NCBI RefSeq assembly: GCF_026914265.1
Contig: NC_069124.1
Span: 27,126,989-27,190,988, forward strand
Source of the DNA: Mya arenaria
Taxonomy: Eukaryota; Mollusca; Bivalvia; Myida; Myidae
Direction: 5' to 3'
Length of the DNA stretch: 64,000 bases
This document shows, one piece after another, positions 12,601-23,145 of the stretch. A program made the position numbers and the translations under genes. Position 1 is the stretch's first letter. Every line of letters begins with the position of its first letter. Below the pieces are notes generated by a model. The model was not told the origin of the DNA and made no database searches. It saw only the letters and a list, made by a program, of their open reading frames with translations.

Positions 12601-13595
12601 GCGTTCTCTCATGGAAAATTTCCCAGTATTCATGTATTGCTTTATAAACATGTTCTTGACTAGATTATACTTTAGGCACAATCGGCAAAAGCCTGGCACA
12701 AATCCAGTAGTTTTGCTATCAAACTTTATATAGCGTATACTTCTGTTGTTGACGAAATGTATTGACACGGTAGTCTGCACATTTGTCCGAGAAGTTGATA
12801 TGTTTATATTCGCTACCTTTTTGAACAGACTGATGTAATATTCAAAGTAGACACAACGAATTTTATAGCATTGCTTCTCTGAAATCCTTGCATGTGTTTA
12901 ACCCAAAACCGATGCGTTATCTCTAATCTCTGAATATCATTTTTTGATATATTAGTCCATAGTTCACACCCGTATAGGGCCCGTGGTAGAATCGCTGACT
13001 GGTAAATTGCCCTCTTTGGCACTGACGGTATCTGGTGCATATGTTAAGATAAACCCCGCGTACGTTTTAACACGACTTCTTGCATAGAAGGTGTCTCATT
13101 GCAAATTAAACCTAATTGGGTACTTTTCGTCAGTGTAGGGACGAGTTCGTGTCAATGAGTAAAAGTCGGTTATACAGATTGTTCCAGCACACATGATTTG
13201 TTAAACACAACAGTGGCACATTGACTCGAGTTATAACGAAATCACCATCATTTGGAATTATTAGAGCAAATTCGTAACATATTGTCCATTCCGATATTTA
13301 AATATAATACCGGGGAACTCTTGCCACCTGCGGGTACCGGAATGTTTCGAAGTAGACTTCCCGATAATTTACCGGTCTACTTGCGCCCATGTAATAATAA
13401 CGTAGGATTAAACAGTAAAGCTCGTAACCAGCAATAACAAAGTAAATTTTATCGCAAGTCCTTTGACATTGTTGAGGCATTAAAACATAAACTTTTTTAT
13501 GAATTTACCTTTTAACGTGGGCTGTAGAGTTGATACAGAGTCTCCAGAATGATAAACATCGTCGTTTCCTCCTTGCCCAATTGCGACTGATATCC
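227..13595 (-). CDS. Adhesion GPCR ectodomain: linker, 5x SRCR, HormR, GAIN, GPS (3' end off window)
   Basis: Seen: 21 minus-strand exons with GT/AG borders and compatible phases: 13595-13509, 11818-11671, 11558-11386, 10775-10622, 10192-10020, 9269-9116, 9003-8831, 8199-8046, 7809-7637, 6881-6728, 6616-6444, 4923-4819, 4233-4145, 3616-3434, 3307-3236, 2125-2017, 1692-1576, 1455-1377, 1188-1092, 636-590 and 359-227. They give about 915 codons without a stop. Domain order is linker (residues 1-29), SRCR1-5 (about 30-572), hormone-receptor-like (573-637), GAIN (638-855) and GPS (856-915). Known: this GAIN-GPS layout defines adhesion GPCRs, which self-cleave in the ER and signal through a tethered agonist at the plasma membrane. 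Inferred: the seven-helix exons lie beyond position 1, and SRCR domains bind ligand or microbes. The signal-peptide exon was not found; it should lie upstream of 13.6 kb. The donor after 227 is weak (GTTTTT). Confidence 0.93.
1092..3616 (-). CDS. GAIN domain of the adhesion GPCR (six exons)
   Basis: Exons 3616-3434, 3307-3236, 2125-2017, 1692-1576, 1455-1377 and 1188-1092 join in phases 0, 0, 1, 1, 2 and 0. Family hallmarks appear in order: [28 protein letters not shown] with [28 protein letters not shown] then [22 protein letters not shown], and [14 protein letters not shown] ending LTFHVFD. These match GAIN subdomains A and B of adhesion GPCRs. For exon 1692-1576 the acceptor at 1693 is chosen over the one at 1687, because the latter would create a stop at the junction. 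The domain looks complete, with no break. Confidence 0.92.
4145..4923 (-). CDS. Hormone-receptor-like (HormR/HRM) domain of the adhesion GPCR
   Basis: Exon 4923-4819 encodes a Cys-Trp segment ending GCGEGYRG, and exon 4233-4145 continues [14 protein letters not shown] and [11 protein letters not shown]. The glycine-rich turn, the RRC pair and the cysteine spacing resemble the HormR module that precedes GAIN in many adhesion GPCRs. Phase 1 entry fits the last SRCR exon (6444) directly, so no exon need be missing between them. A sushi-type module is an alternative name for the same fold pattern. Confidence 0.82.
5140..5226 (+). repeat. Dispersed repeat fragment (copy 1 of 3)
   Basis: The block with GCCACTAAACCGG, TTTATGTTTAAAC and GCTACTGAGC is nearly the same as 50865-50950, and the first part matches 56.8 kb in reverse. 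The family is not recognised. It lies in the intron between SRCR5 and HormR. Confidence 0.75.
5517..5706. repeat. GC-rich tetranucleotide repeat (TCTG/TCCG)
   Basis: Degenerate TCTG and TCCG units with an interrupted centre rich in CCTG, CCGG and CGCC. Open frames here are low-complexity artefacts. It lies in an intron of the adhesion GPCR. Confidence 0.9.
6444..6881 (-). CDS. SRCR domain 5 (membrane-proximal) of the adhesion GPCR
   Basis: Exon A 6881-6728 (154 nt) encodes [20 protein letters not shown] then WGTVC and ALVVCNMLN. Exon B 6616-6444 (173 nt) encodes [25 protein letters not shown] and DVGVQCVTG. Six cysteines and the two-exon structure indicate a group A SRCR. Phases are 1-2-1. 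Confidence 0.95.
7637..8199 (-). CDS. SRCR domain 4 of the adhesion GPCR
   Basis: Exon A 8199-8046 encodes [26 protein letters not shown] and ARVLCKMLN. Exon B 7809-7637 encodes [25 protein letters not shown] and DVGVMCVTG. Exon sizes (154 and 173 nt) and phases equal those of SRCR2, 3 and 5, as expected from tandem exon-pair duplication. All six group A cysteines are kept. Confidence 0.95.
8831..9269 (-). CDS. SRCR domain 3 of the adhesion GPCR
   Basis: Exon A 9269-9116 encodes [25 protein letters not shown] and ALVVCNMLN. Exon B 9003-8831 encodes [25 protein letters not shown] and DVGVMCLEG. All six cysteines are kept. The usual tryptophan of the IWLDDV motif is replaced by leucine. Confidence 0.94.
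10020..10775 (-). CDS. SRCR domain 2 of the adhesion GPCR
   Basis: Exon A 10775-10622 encodes [31 protein letters not shown] and ALVVCNMLN. Exon B 10192-10020 encodes [25 protein letters not shown] and DVGVICASG. The intron between the two halves is the longest of the set (429 nt) because it carries a foldback element. All six cysteines are kept. Confidence 0.95.
10224..10326. mobile_element. Small foldback (MITE-like) element
   Basis: Two arms of about 31 nt, starting AGTAGTCGACCCGATATGGG and ending ATGGGCTCATCTACT, are inverted copies with a few mismatches. A second inner inverted repeat (GAAACCAT/ATGGTTTC) lies between them. No coding capacity. It sits in the intron splitting SRCR2. Confidence 0.75.
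11386..11818 (-). CDS. SRCR domain 1 (most distal seen) of the adhesion GPCR
   Basis: Exon A 11818-11671 is 148 nt, six shorter than in the other repeats, and encodes [31 protein letters not shown] and ALVVCKMLK. Exon B 11558-11386 encodes [25 protein letters not shown] and DVGVMCVTG. It is the most divergent of the five but keeps all six cysteines. Confidence 0.94.
12580..13040 (-). mobile_element. LINE remnant, C-terminal reverse transcriptase region
   Basis: Minus-strand frames encode [18 protein letters not shown] and [16 protein letters not shown] (13040-12813), then [17 protein letters not shown] (12780-12580). The LYGCELW core followed by a LE-AHRF segment is typical of the C-terminal part of non-LTR retrotransposon polymerases of molluscs. 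The copy is truncated at both ends and needs at least one frame change. It lies in the intron between the linker exon and SRCR1. Confidence 0.7.
13509..13595 (-). CDS. Probable linker exon upstream of SRCR1
   Basis: An 87-nt open segment is flanked by a CAG acceptor (13598-13596) and a GTAAAT donor. Entry and exit phases are both 1, matching SRCR1. It encodes a Ser/Gly/Asp-rich stretch ([20 protein letters not shown]) with no known domain. A decayed duplicate lies at 15.0 kb. It could instead be non-coding; phase agreement is the main support. Confidence 0.5.
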
Positions 13596-15246
13596 CTGTA
13601 TTTACGAATAAATTCCTTTAACACAAATGAATATGCTTCACCAGGTTATAATTCTTTGACAAACTGAGTCTGACAGCTAGTTAAAAATGACAGGTTAAGA
13701 GATGCTGTACAAGTGGCTTTAAAGTCATACAATAATACATTTTATCCTTCCAACAAAGATGGAGGGAATAATCGAAAGGTTATCAATGAATTATGTGTGA
13801 TTTACGAAGGGTGTTCCACTTTTAATATTATGCCATCTAGACAATATGGATACTAATAATCTGGGTTCCAAGTCTAAAATTTACTTTAGTAAATAGAGCA
13901 TAAGTGTTTGTTTCAGTGTAAGATCGCAATATAGTTCACCTTGTGAAATATTTACATGTTTATATCCACGAGGTGAAATATATTGAGAACTTACACTAAA
14001 ACAGATAATTTCTATATGAATTACATGCCTGAAAATGATACAAAATTACATTTAGTTTTAGTTCTTTAGAAAAACGCGCAAAATTAAATGCAAACGTATC
14101 CGTAATTCCGAGATGACGTCGTTGAAATTGTTTCCTAGCCATGTGCGCATGATATGAACAATGATTACTGGCTGGAATTTCAAAACAGTGCAAAAATCAG
14201 AATCGATATTTTCACAGGTTAAAACAGTGAAATATTATTCTTATTTAATAAATAGATATTAATAATTCATCGGAAAGCATAAAATAAAAAAAAATAAATA
14301 AATGTAATGATATTGATAGCAGTAAATAATTTATTTGCAAAGATGCTGAATATTTTGATAGTTAATGTTCTGATTTAAAATGAAATTGATTTCGTTTCAA
14401 AAGATGACGATTAGTCTTCTGCTTGAGTGGCGAAACGGTTGGCGGAAGGATATTGTGTAGAATAGACGAGGTATTCGTACAGTGGTATATAAGAAGGTTT
14501 ATGGCGTGGTTTGCCACTCGAGGTTTTTAGTTGGCAGCGATAACAATCATTTATTCAATCAGCATTTCGCATCCCCACTCTTACTTTTCGATGAGTTATA
14601 TTCTGAAAAGTTATTATTTGTCTTGAACAATGTATATATTGTTAGTCGTTGTTTTCATATCACAGACAAATGTTGGGGGTCTCGTTGAACGAATGAGAAT
14701 GAGAAAAGTAAACATTTTTGTGGTTTTTTTCTAATATGAGTAGGGGACCAGATACATGGTTGAGGAAGATAACCACATGTCGAATTGATCAAACAAGTCG
14801 TTTATTACAAGTGTCTCAATGGTAAAATTAGTTTCGTTTCACAATGTTTACATCTTCTAAGCGAAATCTGTTGTGAACATAATTCTTCAGTAATATTATG
14901 TGAATGTTTTGAAAGGAAAATTAACTGAAATTTCAAAATAGTGATTACCAACAAACACAGCAACACATACAGCAACAACATTAAGTAACAAGTGTAACTT
15001 TAAACGCTGGCGCTAAAGTTAATAAAGATTCTCCAGATTGATGAACATCGTTATTTCACAAATGAAAATGCTTCGTTTAGTTCCTTAATTCTAGGACACA
15101 CTAGGAGTTTGGCAGTAAGAATGAGACAAATCTTCCCAGCAAAAATGGAGGTTACAATCGACACCTATCCGTGAATTTTATGTGATGTGCGAGGTTTTTT
15201 TCAGATTAAATATTTTCAGACCCAGACAATATGGATACCGAAATAA
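13509..15246. repeat. Local duplication: 13509-13870 and 15000-15246
   Basis: The linker exon and about 280 bp beyond it recur at 15.0 kb. Shared landmarks are the GATTCTCCAGATTGATGAACA region, a block with CAAAGATGGAGG versus CAAAAATGGAGG, and CAGACAATATGGATAC. The second copy lacks the acceptor end of the exon and its donor is destroyed. Confidence 0.7.
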
Positions 15247-16955
15247 CAAACATTCGGTAAAAGCAGAGATAATTAAAAAAATATATTTACAAATAACATG
15301 AGCCAATTAGCTGAAATTTACTTGCTCATATTAAATTACACATTGAAACGATTATTTTTTTGTCAGCTGTATTTAGTTAAGGGAAAAAGTAACACATTTT
15401 CTATTTACTCCAAACATGTTTTGAATGCTTAGTATTTGCGACACCATTTCATTTGGCGATGTTTTTTGGCTTTACATGTTAAGAAGTTTATAAACGTTGA
15501 CATAATGTTTCAGCAGCGTTGAACATATAAGAAGCGATCACTTTTTCAAAACTCTTGAATATGATCTTATTATTAAAAAACTACTTGAATTTTAGTCTGT
15601 CTTTCCTCATCTTTCAAATATGTCAGTATACATTAAAAACGATTCAATTTTTAAAAAAAGCATCGACATGGGAAAGGAAATTGCATAAAACATCTCAAAA
15701 ACTAATAAAATAACAGCCACCATGCAACTGATTTCAATTTACTATCAACCGTTTTGAAGAGAGTTGCTTCTTTTCTGTTGTCTGAGCTCACTGATCCTGA
15801 CATTTCTTTGTCCACAAACACATAAGTATTTTGCCAAATATGAACAGTTTTCTGATTGAAGCTTCATTATGTCACTTGTAATAACATATTGCTCTTTTTA
15901 GTTCTGAAGCACAATCGTAACGTTGCAATTGTACTCTCTGGTTGCATCAATTACTTGGTTTGTTTGCAGTCAGATTGTATATCATTAAAACTCACAAATA
16001 CATGGATATGTGGTATCAATGTACATGCAACGATGTTTTCCTTGTAAATATGTGTAAATGCCTTATATGTAATACACAATACAAGGGTATTACAAGGTCA
16101 GTAACATTACTGGTTAACACCGTCAGTATGTCTGTAAACACAGTCATTTAAACTTTAAACGAGATTGAGCGATATATAAAATGCATACAAATCGTAAAAA
16201 TATATACAAAAGTCTTACCAATAATTGTAGAAGAAATTATATAATCAGTTATCACGAAAACCAAAATTATATTCGTATAACACATTTTCAGGATAACATC
16301 AATGAAAGGAATGGTTTTAACTTTTTATGCAACTTATCTGATAGCAGTTTCAAACCAGTATCAATAAGGAAATTCTTAATTTAATAGAATGAAGTAAAAA
16401 AGCTTCCTTATATATTTATCTTTACTTTCTCATTTTATGTAAAGTGCAAGTGCTTGGGAAGATAAGGGAAACTCCAGCCGTAAAAAACAAGAGCACACAC
16501 ATGTAAATCGTTAGCATGACAATTTTACGTAAATTTTGGATTGGTTAATCGAGTTCCAGATATTCATAGCTTAAAAAAGTGTGAAAGGCAAAGCTTCGCC
16601 CGCCCGAAAGGTTAGGTCAAATGTTGAAAGTTACATGTCATTATTTTTTTGTGAGTATACTCAAACTGAGGAAAGCTAAATAAATGAAAATTCAAACATT
16701 GCCAGATCTTTTACACGAATGTTTGAAAAGGAAAATGTGGAAAATAGAAATACACATGTAGTGGACAATCATGACTGTATCTTAAATTGGTGTTTATGGT
16801 TTTGAAAAATATTTTTACGGGGATGATATATCGGACGAATTGGACACTGGTAAAACATCTTCCCAGGAAATCGAGGAATGTGATGTTCAGTTTAAACCTT
16901 CTGCAAGTTATGTTGAAGGAAAATTATTTTAGGCCTAAAGATAAACTGTACACAT
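13871..16955. other. AT-rich stretch without a recognisable gene
   Basis: Apart from the duplicate at 15.0-15.25 kb, I see only short open frames with no family signature. The missing signal-peptide exon of the adhesion GPCR should lie here or farther right, but no convincing candidate was found. Confidence 0.5.
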
Positions 16956-17524
16956 GCTCAAATATCATACTTGAAGACCTCAATTTATAATTTCAATGGT
17001 CACATAACTTCAGCTTTATTGTTACGTGATTGGCTGATTGACATCACGTGGTGTTATCAATGTATTGTTAAAATGTCAAAATATCCAACACTGTTGTACA
17101 AGTCCTGGTGGCCAAGTGGTGGTGGCGTAAGTTTTTTTTATTTTTTCTTGACTCCATCGGTCAATCTCTATATACATCGTTTGTTAATTATCATGTTGTG
17201 AATGTACATTAAAAAGCACATTTTAAAGACATCACAAGATATAATTAAGCACAGCTGATTTAATATATCACGGAAGAGGAAGAGCTTAAGGTACTAAAAA
17301 CTAGATTACGTGATGTGGCTGTATAATTATGTTAATCAGTTGATGAGAGATCAGAGATGACCGTACGCGATTTAATGAGAAGTTTTTTTTTATATCCAAT
17401 CTTTAAATCGTGGGATTGTCATTATTATCCGAAACTTCAATTTCTATTTCTGTACGTTTATTGATTGAACCGTGTACAAACATAATACGTGGTATTTAAT
17501 TAGGATAGCTCTTATCGTGCCAAT

Positions 17525-18676
17525 ATGCTTGATTTTAATCTTTGTGTGCTATTGTAATAACTATTCTGGGATTATATCCTCCTATTGTTACATACAACAT
17601 AAATGGATTTTCTCAGACCGGAAGTATCCAGGCGGACCCTTGGGATTCCCAGTGGTCGGGCACCTACCGTTGCTTGGGAAATTCCCCCCTAAGCAGTTCA
17701 TGGCGTGGCGAAATACATACGGCGACGTTTACAGGATACGTTTGGGAAGCTGGCGCGCAATCGTTGTTAATGGCTACGCTGCCGTGAAGGAAGCGACGCT
17801 AACGGCCGCCCCAATTTTTGTCCGCACAGGTGCTCCGTAGTCGAACAGGAGACGAGGATTTCGCGTTTTGGAACTTTTTCTCCTGCCTATGTTAAGCAAC
17901 GGAAACTATTAGGGCAAGCCTTGAGAATGTTTACAAATACAAGACAATCGTTCGTAGAAGAAATCGTTGATACTGCAGCCAAGAACTTAATAAAGACTCG
18001 TGTCGCAAAGTTTTCAAAAACAGCTGGTTCCCTCGCAGATGATGTACAATTTGCTGTGGCAAGTATTATGTATCAGATACTGTTTGGGAAGTCGAAACAA
18101 GTAGATAAAGACAAACACGTCAGGGTCATTGCTAAAGGGGTAGAGGAGAATAATCGTTTTACCAGAAATGGAAGCCCAATGGACGTCATGCCCCGGCTGA
18201 GATATATTATGCCAGGTAAACTTGAAACGCTGCGGAACATTCAATGCGAATCAGACAAAATTATGTTAACAGAAGTAGAATAACACTTCAAAACGTTTGA
18301 TAAGGACAATGTACGCGATATAACCGATGCTATTCTGAGCCGCCGAGCAACTACAACAGGACGATGGAGGCGGGTATGAGCAGACCAACATGTGATTGAT
18401 CATGTCATTGGTGAACCTTGAGAGTGATTTGACACCACACGTAAGACGACACTCTGGCTTGTGTTGTACATGGCGGCATACCCGGCCGTCCAGGCCCGTG
18501 TTCAAGAGAAAATCGATAGCGTCGTGAAGTCATGCGCATTGTTACGATGCTTCCGGTTTCCTTGCCGCACTACGCGATACAAGACTCCAAGGTATGTAGC
18601 TACCATGTTGACAAAGACACCGTTGTCATTCTTAATATGTTCTCCGTTATTATGGTGCAGTATAGGAAATGAATTC
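17525..18676 (+). pseudogene. Cytochrome P450 (clan 2) pseudogene, copy A
   Basis: P450s are haem mono-oxygenases of the ER membrane; clan 2 covers CYP1, 2 and 17-like enzymes. Seen: a hydrophobic N-terminus, the proline-rich hinge GGPLGFPVVGHLPLLGKFPP, YGDVYRIRLGSW, then FVEEIVDTAAKNL, FAVASIMYQILFGKSKQVDK and SPMDVMPRLRYIMPGKLE. The start is taken at 17525 by comparison with copy C. The gene is intronless. It is broken by a one-base loss after the start, a deletion with frameshift near 17.80 kb, a stop at 18281, a two-base loss near 18.34 kb, loss of about 80 nt before helix K, and loss of about 250 nt that removes the whole haem-binding loop. It cannot encode an enzyme. Confidence 0.92.
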
Positions 18677-18702
18677 AATCACGAATGATTTAATATGCAA
18701 TA

Positions 18703-18884
18703 CAATCGAAAACCCTTGGCTCGATATCGCTTGACTCGATTTCCTTGTTGGCTCGAACTGGATGTCGAGGCCGGATTTTGTTCTACACTTGTAGTCTTTT
18801 CCGCTTGGCTTGATATTCGCGAGCCTCGAAATATTTTGCCGGTCCCTTGGATATCGAAAAAACGGGTTTCGACTGTACTAATAT
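18703..18884. mobile_element. MITE in the P450 3' flank (copy 1)
   Basis: About 180 bp bounded by inverted ends beginning TACAATCGAAAACCCTTGG and ending GGGTTTCGACTGTA. The same element sits at the same place behind P450 copy C, so it inserted before the duplication. TA at the borders suggests a Tc1/mariner-type non-autonomous element. Confidence 0.65.
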
Positions 18885-19739
18885 ATTGACACTACACTGG
18901 TGCTGATATATCTTGTAAGCCGCCAAACATGCATCTATACTTATATTGTTAATATTCTAACCCTATGTGTATGTAGTGTTTTTGTACCGATCTTTTTACT
19001 TTCACGAATTATATCTTATGTTGAATGAATGTAGTCAGTCTATGATTTAACAGAGTGGCCTTTGTGAGTTAATATACGTATGAGTTATTAAAATGATTTT
19101 ATGATGATGTTTTTTATATCTATATCAGACGTTGTTTCATTGAAAATGTAATGGTATTCAAATTTCAAGTATAGGATGTATTCATGTTTTTTTGTAGCTT
19201 AACATATGATAATATTTGCTAGCTAATTAACGTAAGCCATCCATCATTAGGATGTTCATGTGTTAAGTGCATTTTAGATATTTACATCGAGATGATTTCA
19301 ATGTTTAATTTATATTGAATAACCATTCTATTGTGGCTGCAAGGAATACATTTTTGAATAACACAATTAAGACGCTACTTTATTGATATAATATATTAAA
19401 GGGAGGCAATAAAATGTTTATTTGTTTCTTAAATACAATCATGGTATTTTAAAAAAGGTAAATCTGTAAAAAATTGTTTGATGTTAACTTTTTGTTACCT
19501 CTAATTATAAGTATACCAGTAGCAAGATTTGTATAATTGATGTATAGATAACCTTTATAACATACAGCGTGATTGTTCAACATCTTTCAAGTTTAGTTTT
19601 GATGAGTTAACCGATTACTTTGGAACTTGGAGAGTCATTGTTAATCTCCGGGTGCATTGTACCCAGTAACCATGCAGCATCCTTCTCTGACTTTAAATAC
19701 TAACTATTTAAAAAAAACATGAGTGGAACTTTGTAACAA

Positions 19740-20660
19740 CAAATACAAAAGCTGAAACATCTGTAGTCCAGTTGATATGTCGGTTGCCATTTGAAGTTAT
19801 TAAAGTAACTATATAAATTCAGAATCTGAAACATCTGTCGTCCCTGCTGAGATTTCAGTTGACATTTGAAACAGAAACATCTGTCGTCCAAGCTGCGATA
19901 ACGTTTGGCATTTGAAGTTCCTTTATAAACCGAGAAGCTGAAACATCTGTCGTCCAGCTTAGATATCGGTTGACATTGGAAGTTTCTATACAAACTGAGA
20001 AGCTTAAACATCTGTCGTCCAGCTAAAATATAATTTGGTTGACATTTGAAGTTCCTATATAAACTGAGAAGCTGAAACATATATGTCGTCAAGCTGAGAC
20101 GTCGGTTGACATTTGAAGTTAATCTATTAATTGTAGTATCTGTCTTTCCAACCGAGATGCCGGTTAACATTTAAAGTTCCTATGTACACTGAGAAGCTTA
20201 ATTATTTATAGTCCAGCTGAGACGTCGGTTGACATTTGAAGGTACTGTAAAAACTCAGAAGCAGAAACATCTGTCGTGCAAGCTAAGACGTCAGTTGACA
20301 TTTGAACTAATTATATAAACTCAGAAGCTGAAACATCTGTCGTCCCAGCTTAGATGTCGGTTGACATTTGAAGTTACTATATAAACTTAGAAGCTGAAAC
20401 ATCTGTCGTCCCAGCTTAGATGTCGGTTGACATTTGAAGTTACTGTATAAACTCAGAAGCTGAAACATCTGTCGTCCCAGCTTAGATGTCGGTTGACATT
20501 TGAAGTTACAGTATAAACTCAGAAGCTGAAACATCTGTCGTCCCAGCTTAGATGTCGGTTGACATTTGAAGTTACTGTATAAACTCAGAAGCTGAAACAT
20601 CTGTCCACACTGCTGAGACTTTAGTTTAGGTTTGGAGTTCCTGTATAAACTGGGTGATTC
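19740..20660. repeat. Minisatellite array 1 (65-66 bp unit)
   Basis: About 14 units built on AAGCTGAAACATCTGTCGTC, CAGCTTAGATGTCGGTTGAC and ATTTGAAGTTACTATATAAA. Five units near 20.33-20.60 kb are exactly 66 bp long and almost identical. Because 66 is a multiple of three, a stop-free minus-strand frame runs through them; I regard that frame as an artefact. The same family forms array 2 at 32.3 kb. Confidence 0.95.
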
Positions 20661-21204
20661 AAGGAGATGTGGAGGGCATTTTTCCATATACGTGTTTGGA
20701 TTTCACGTATATCATTAAACGACTGAAAATCGCTGTTATTTGTATTTGGGCTGAGGTGGCAGAATAGTTATGTAACGTGCTTGACAATATATTGGGCGAT
20801 TTAAAATAACAACTTATGTATGTTTGATCCTTCGTCAATCAATTCCTCCATACGATTTTGGCTTGTCCGGTTGTAACTAATCCGTGTATATGGGTATTCT
20901 TATTTAAACTTGAGAGAAAAGGTCGTAGGAAGAGCAAAACTCTTTCCGTACATCAACAGTCAAGACCTCAACCAATTGTCACTGATAACATTTATTTTGG
21001 TTCGTTTAAAAAGGTCTATAATATTATTTCAATGTCATGAAAAGTTGAGTAACATGACTATCTATAAAACCCGAAACTGAAATTTTATTTGTATCAATTG
21101 AGTGCTTCTGTGAATTAAAACAAAATAAGTCGCAAGATGACATTATTATAATAAAACGATTTTCTACCCCTTAGGTTATGGTTGACATGCTAAGGATACT
21201 GGTG

Positions 21205-21287
21205 ACTGGTAAGTGGCGACGACTGTGGAAAGTGGTGGACATTGTGGTAAGTGGTGGACACTGTGGTAAGTGGTGGACACTGTGGCA
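21205..21287. repeat. Short tandem repeat, 20-bp unit
   Basis: Three to four copies of GTGGTAAGTGGTGGACACTG. No gene is visible nearby. Confidence 0.85.
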
Positions 21288-22000
21288 TTATAAGGGTTAC
21301 ATGCAAACCTTGTGTCAAATTGTCGAAGGAATAATAGTGTCTTAAGAGAGCTTATGTGCAAACTTTTCTATTCCATTTTATTGCACGATAACACATTTGA
21401 CGATGAGAAAATCAAAACAAAGATTAACACAATATTTTAGTATGTAATTTAATCAATCAGGCTATTGCCTTTTGTTGAATCGCGCAAGTATCGCATTCCA
21501 AAATTGCTGACTTCATAGACAATCTTTGAGCATATATCAACATTTGTTGAAGGTGTTCCAGTAATCAGTATCTTAAGTTTAACACTCCTAATAATTTGCC
21601 ACACGTTATTTAGTAATATTTACACCTCAACTTTCATTCCTTAATTGAACTGCCTTTCGGCAATTGCAGTTATCATCCGATGAACGCAACATCTTCGAAT
21701 ATGTTCGGATCGCAATTCTTCGCATAACAATATTCATGAAAATTGTTGATATTGTTATTGTTTGTATTGCGTCAGCAGGTCCCGTTAAATATAAATCAAC
21801 ATTTTAAAAAGTGTAAATTTACGATATGTTAAATGTATTGTTGCCATAAGTGTTTCAATTTTACGTTTAAAGATGATTTCAAGTGGTTGATCTTTTCCCG
21901 CGTTATTGTGACTTCATTTGATAAAATGTTTTCGGTACAGTCGGGTTGTGCTACTTACAGAATGGATAAGAAAGGATTACTGAAAGGTTTTCATAAATGA

Positions 22001-23145
22001 AATGAAGTTTTTTTTTTTAACATTTCTTGAATGAAATAATGAACTATTGGTGTAAATATAAGACATTAATTACGGAATTGATGTCATTATCGGGGATATG
22101 AACGCAACTAGGCTGGTCAAAGTACGCGTGGTGTCCTTCGCACATTTGACCAGCCCACATATGTGGTCTACATAATTTTGTGTAAAATACTCCCCAACTC
22201 GACCAGCTACTGTTATTAACGGCTTTACATGATTACAATCAATAGTGGCTGACTGGTTATTTACTGAAATAAATGTATAAGCAAATTTAAAGTATCCTGT
22301 CTAAACAGTCTTACCACTATAAAAGGAGAATTTGTTTTATTTCTTTCATCATTTTTGTGAACTGTTTTCTTAAAAATTAATTCTCCAAGTCCTACCTACT
22401 TATACACATATAACATAGTGGAAAAAAGTATAAATGTGTGTGGCCTTATTTCGCTTTAGATATATAGTATTTTTCTTATTTTTCAGATTGACAACATGAT
22501 CGATATATGACAAAATCATAATACCAGCATTTACCTTACCATGAAAGCATTCTCATGTAGTTACCTCATTAAATAACTTACATGGACAATTGGAGTAGTA
22601 ATGCTGGACTGCCTACTGAAATCAGTGTGTGTATACCACGTGATGAATTACGTCATATATGCTATGTCGGAAGGCAGCATTTAGCTTAAAATGAACACTT
22701 TAATCAAAGATAACTTTTGTTTTACACCACCATTTTTTTGGAAACAAAGGGCAGTCTATGCCGCTTAAAGAGCCCCGCATTTGTTTTATTACCGAAGTTT
22801 GATAAATTCATTAGTTTCATCAAACACTTCGACAAACCTGTTTTCAAAATTATGTTTTGACAGTGCTCCGTCAGACGGCCGTATTGTGAAAAGGTTTGTC
22901 TAAGTGTTAAAAGAAATTAAACTCGCAATCAAACTCTGGTAAAAGGCCGAAGGCAGGGCTCCGTAAGCTATCTTTGTTTAAAGTTTATTTTTCAAATCAA
23001 AATATTGCCTTCCGATGTAGCATTTATGACACAATTTATCACGTGGTATACACGCACTGGAAATGCCAGCTGGGGAAAGCAATGTTGCGTAGGAAGCTTA
23101 TTTTGTCAAGTTACTCAGCCACTAGCAGAAGCCAGAGAATAGGTG
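22001..23145. other. Non-coding stretch with one small hairpin
   Basis: AT-rich sequence. GGCTGGTCAAA at 22109 pairs with TTTGACCAGCC ending at 22154 (11-bp arms). Otherwise nothing recognised. Confidence 0.5.

Larger units (their letters stand above)
16960..22000 (+). repeat. Segmental duplication, copy 1
   Basis: The block holds P450 copy A, its 3' MITE, flank 19.1-19.4 kb, minisatellite array 1 and flank 20.7-21.6 kb. The upstream part (CACGTGGTGTTATCAATGTA motif) recurs at 37.07 kb. The 19.13-21.6 kb part recurs at 31.81-35.8 kb in the same order and orientation. Copies are clearly diverged, with many small indels. Confidence 0.85.

Noticed and set aside
19700-20687. Long minus-strand open frames with repeated FQLLSLYSNFKCQ peptides
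   Set aside because: They follow the 65-66 bp minisatellite; the frame survives only where units are exactly 66 bp. No start context or splice signals.
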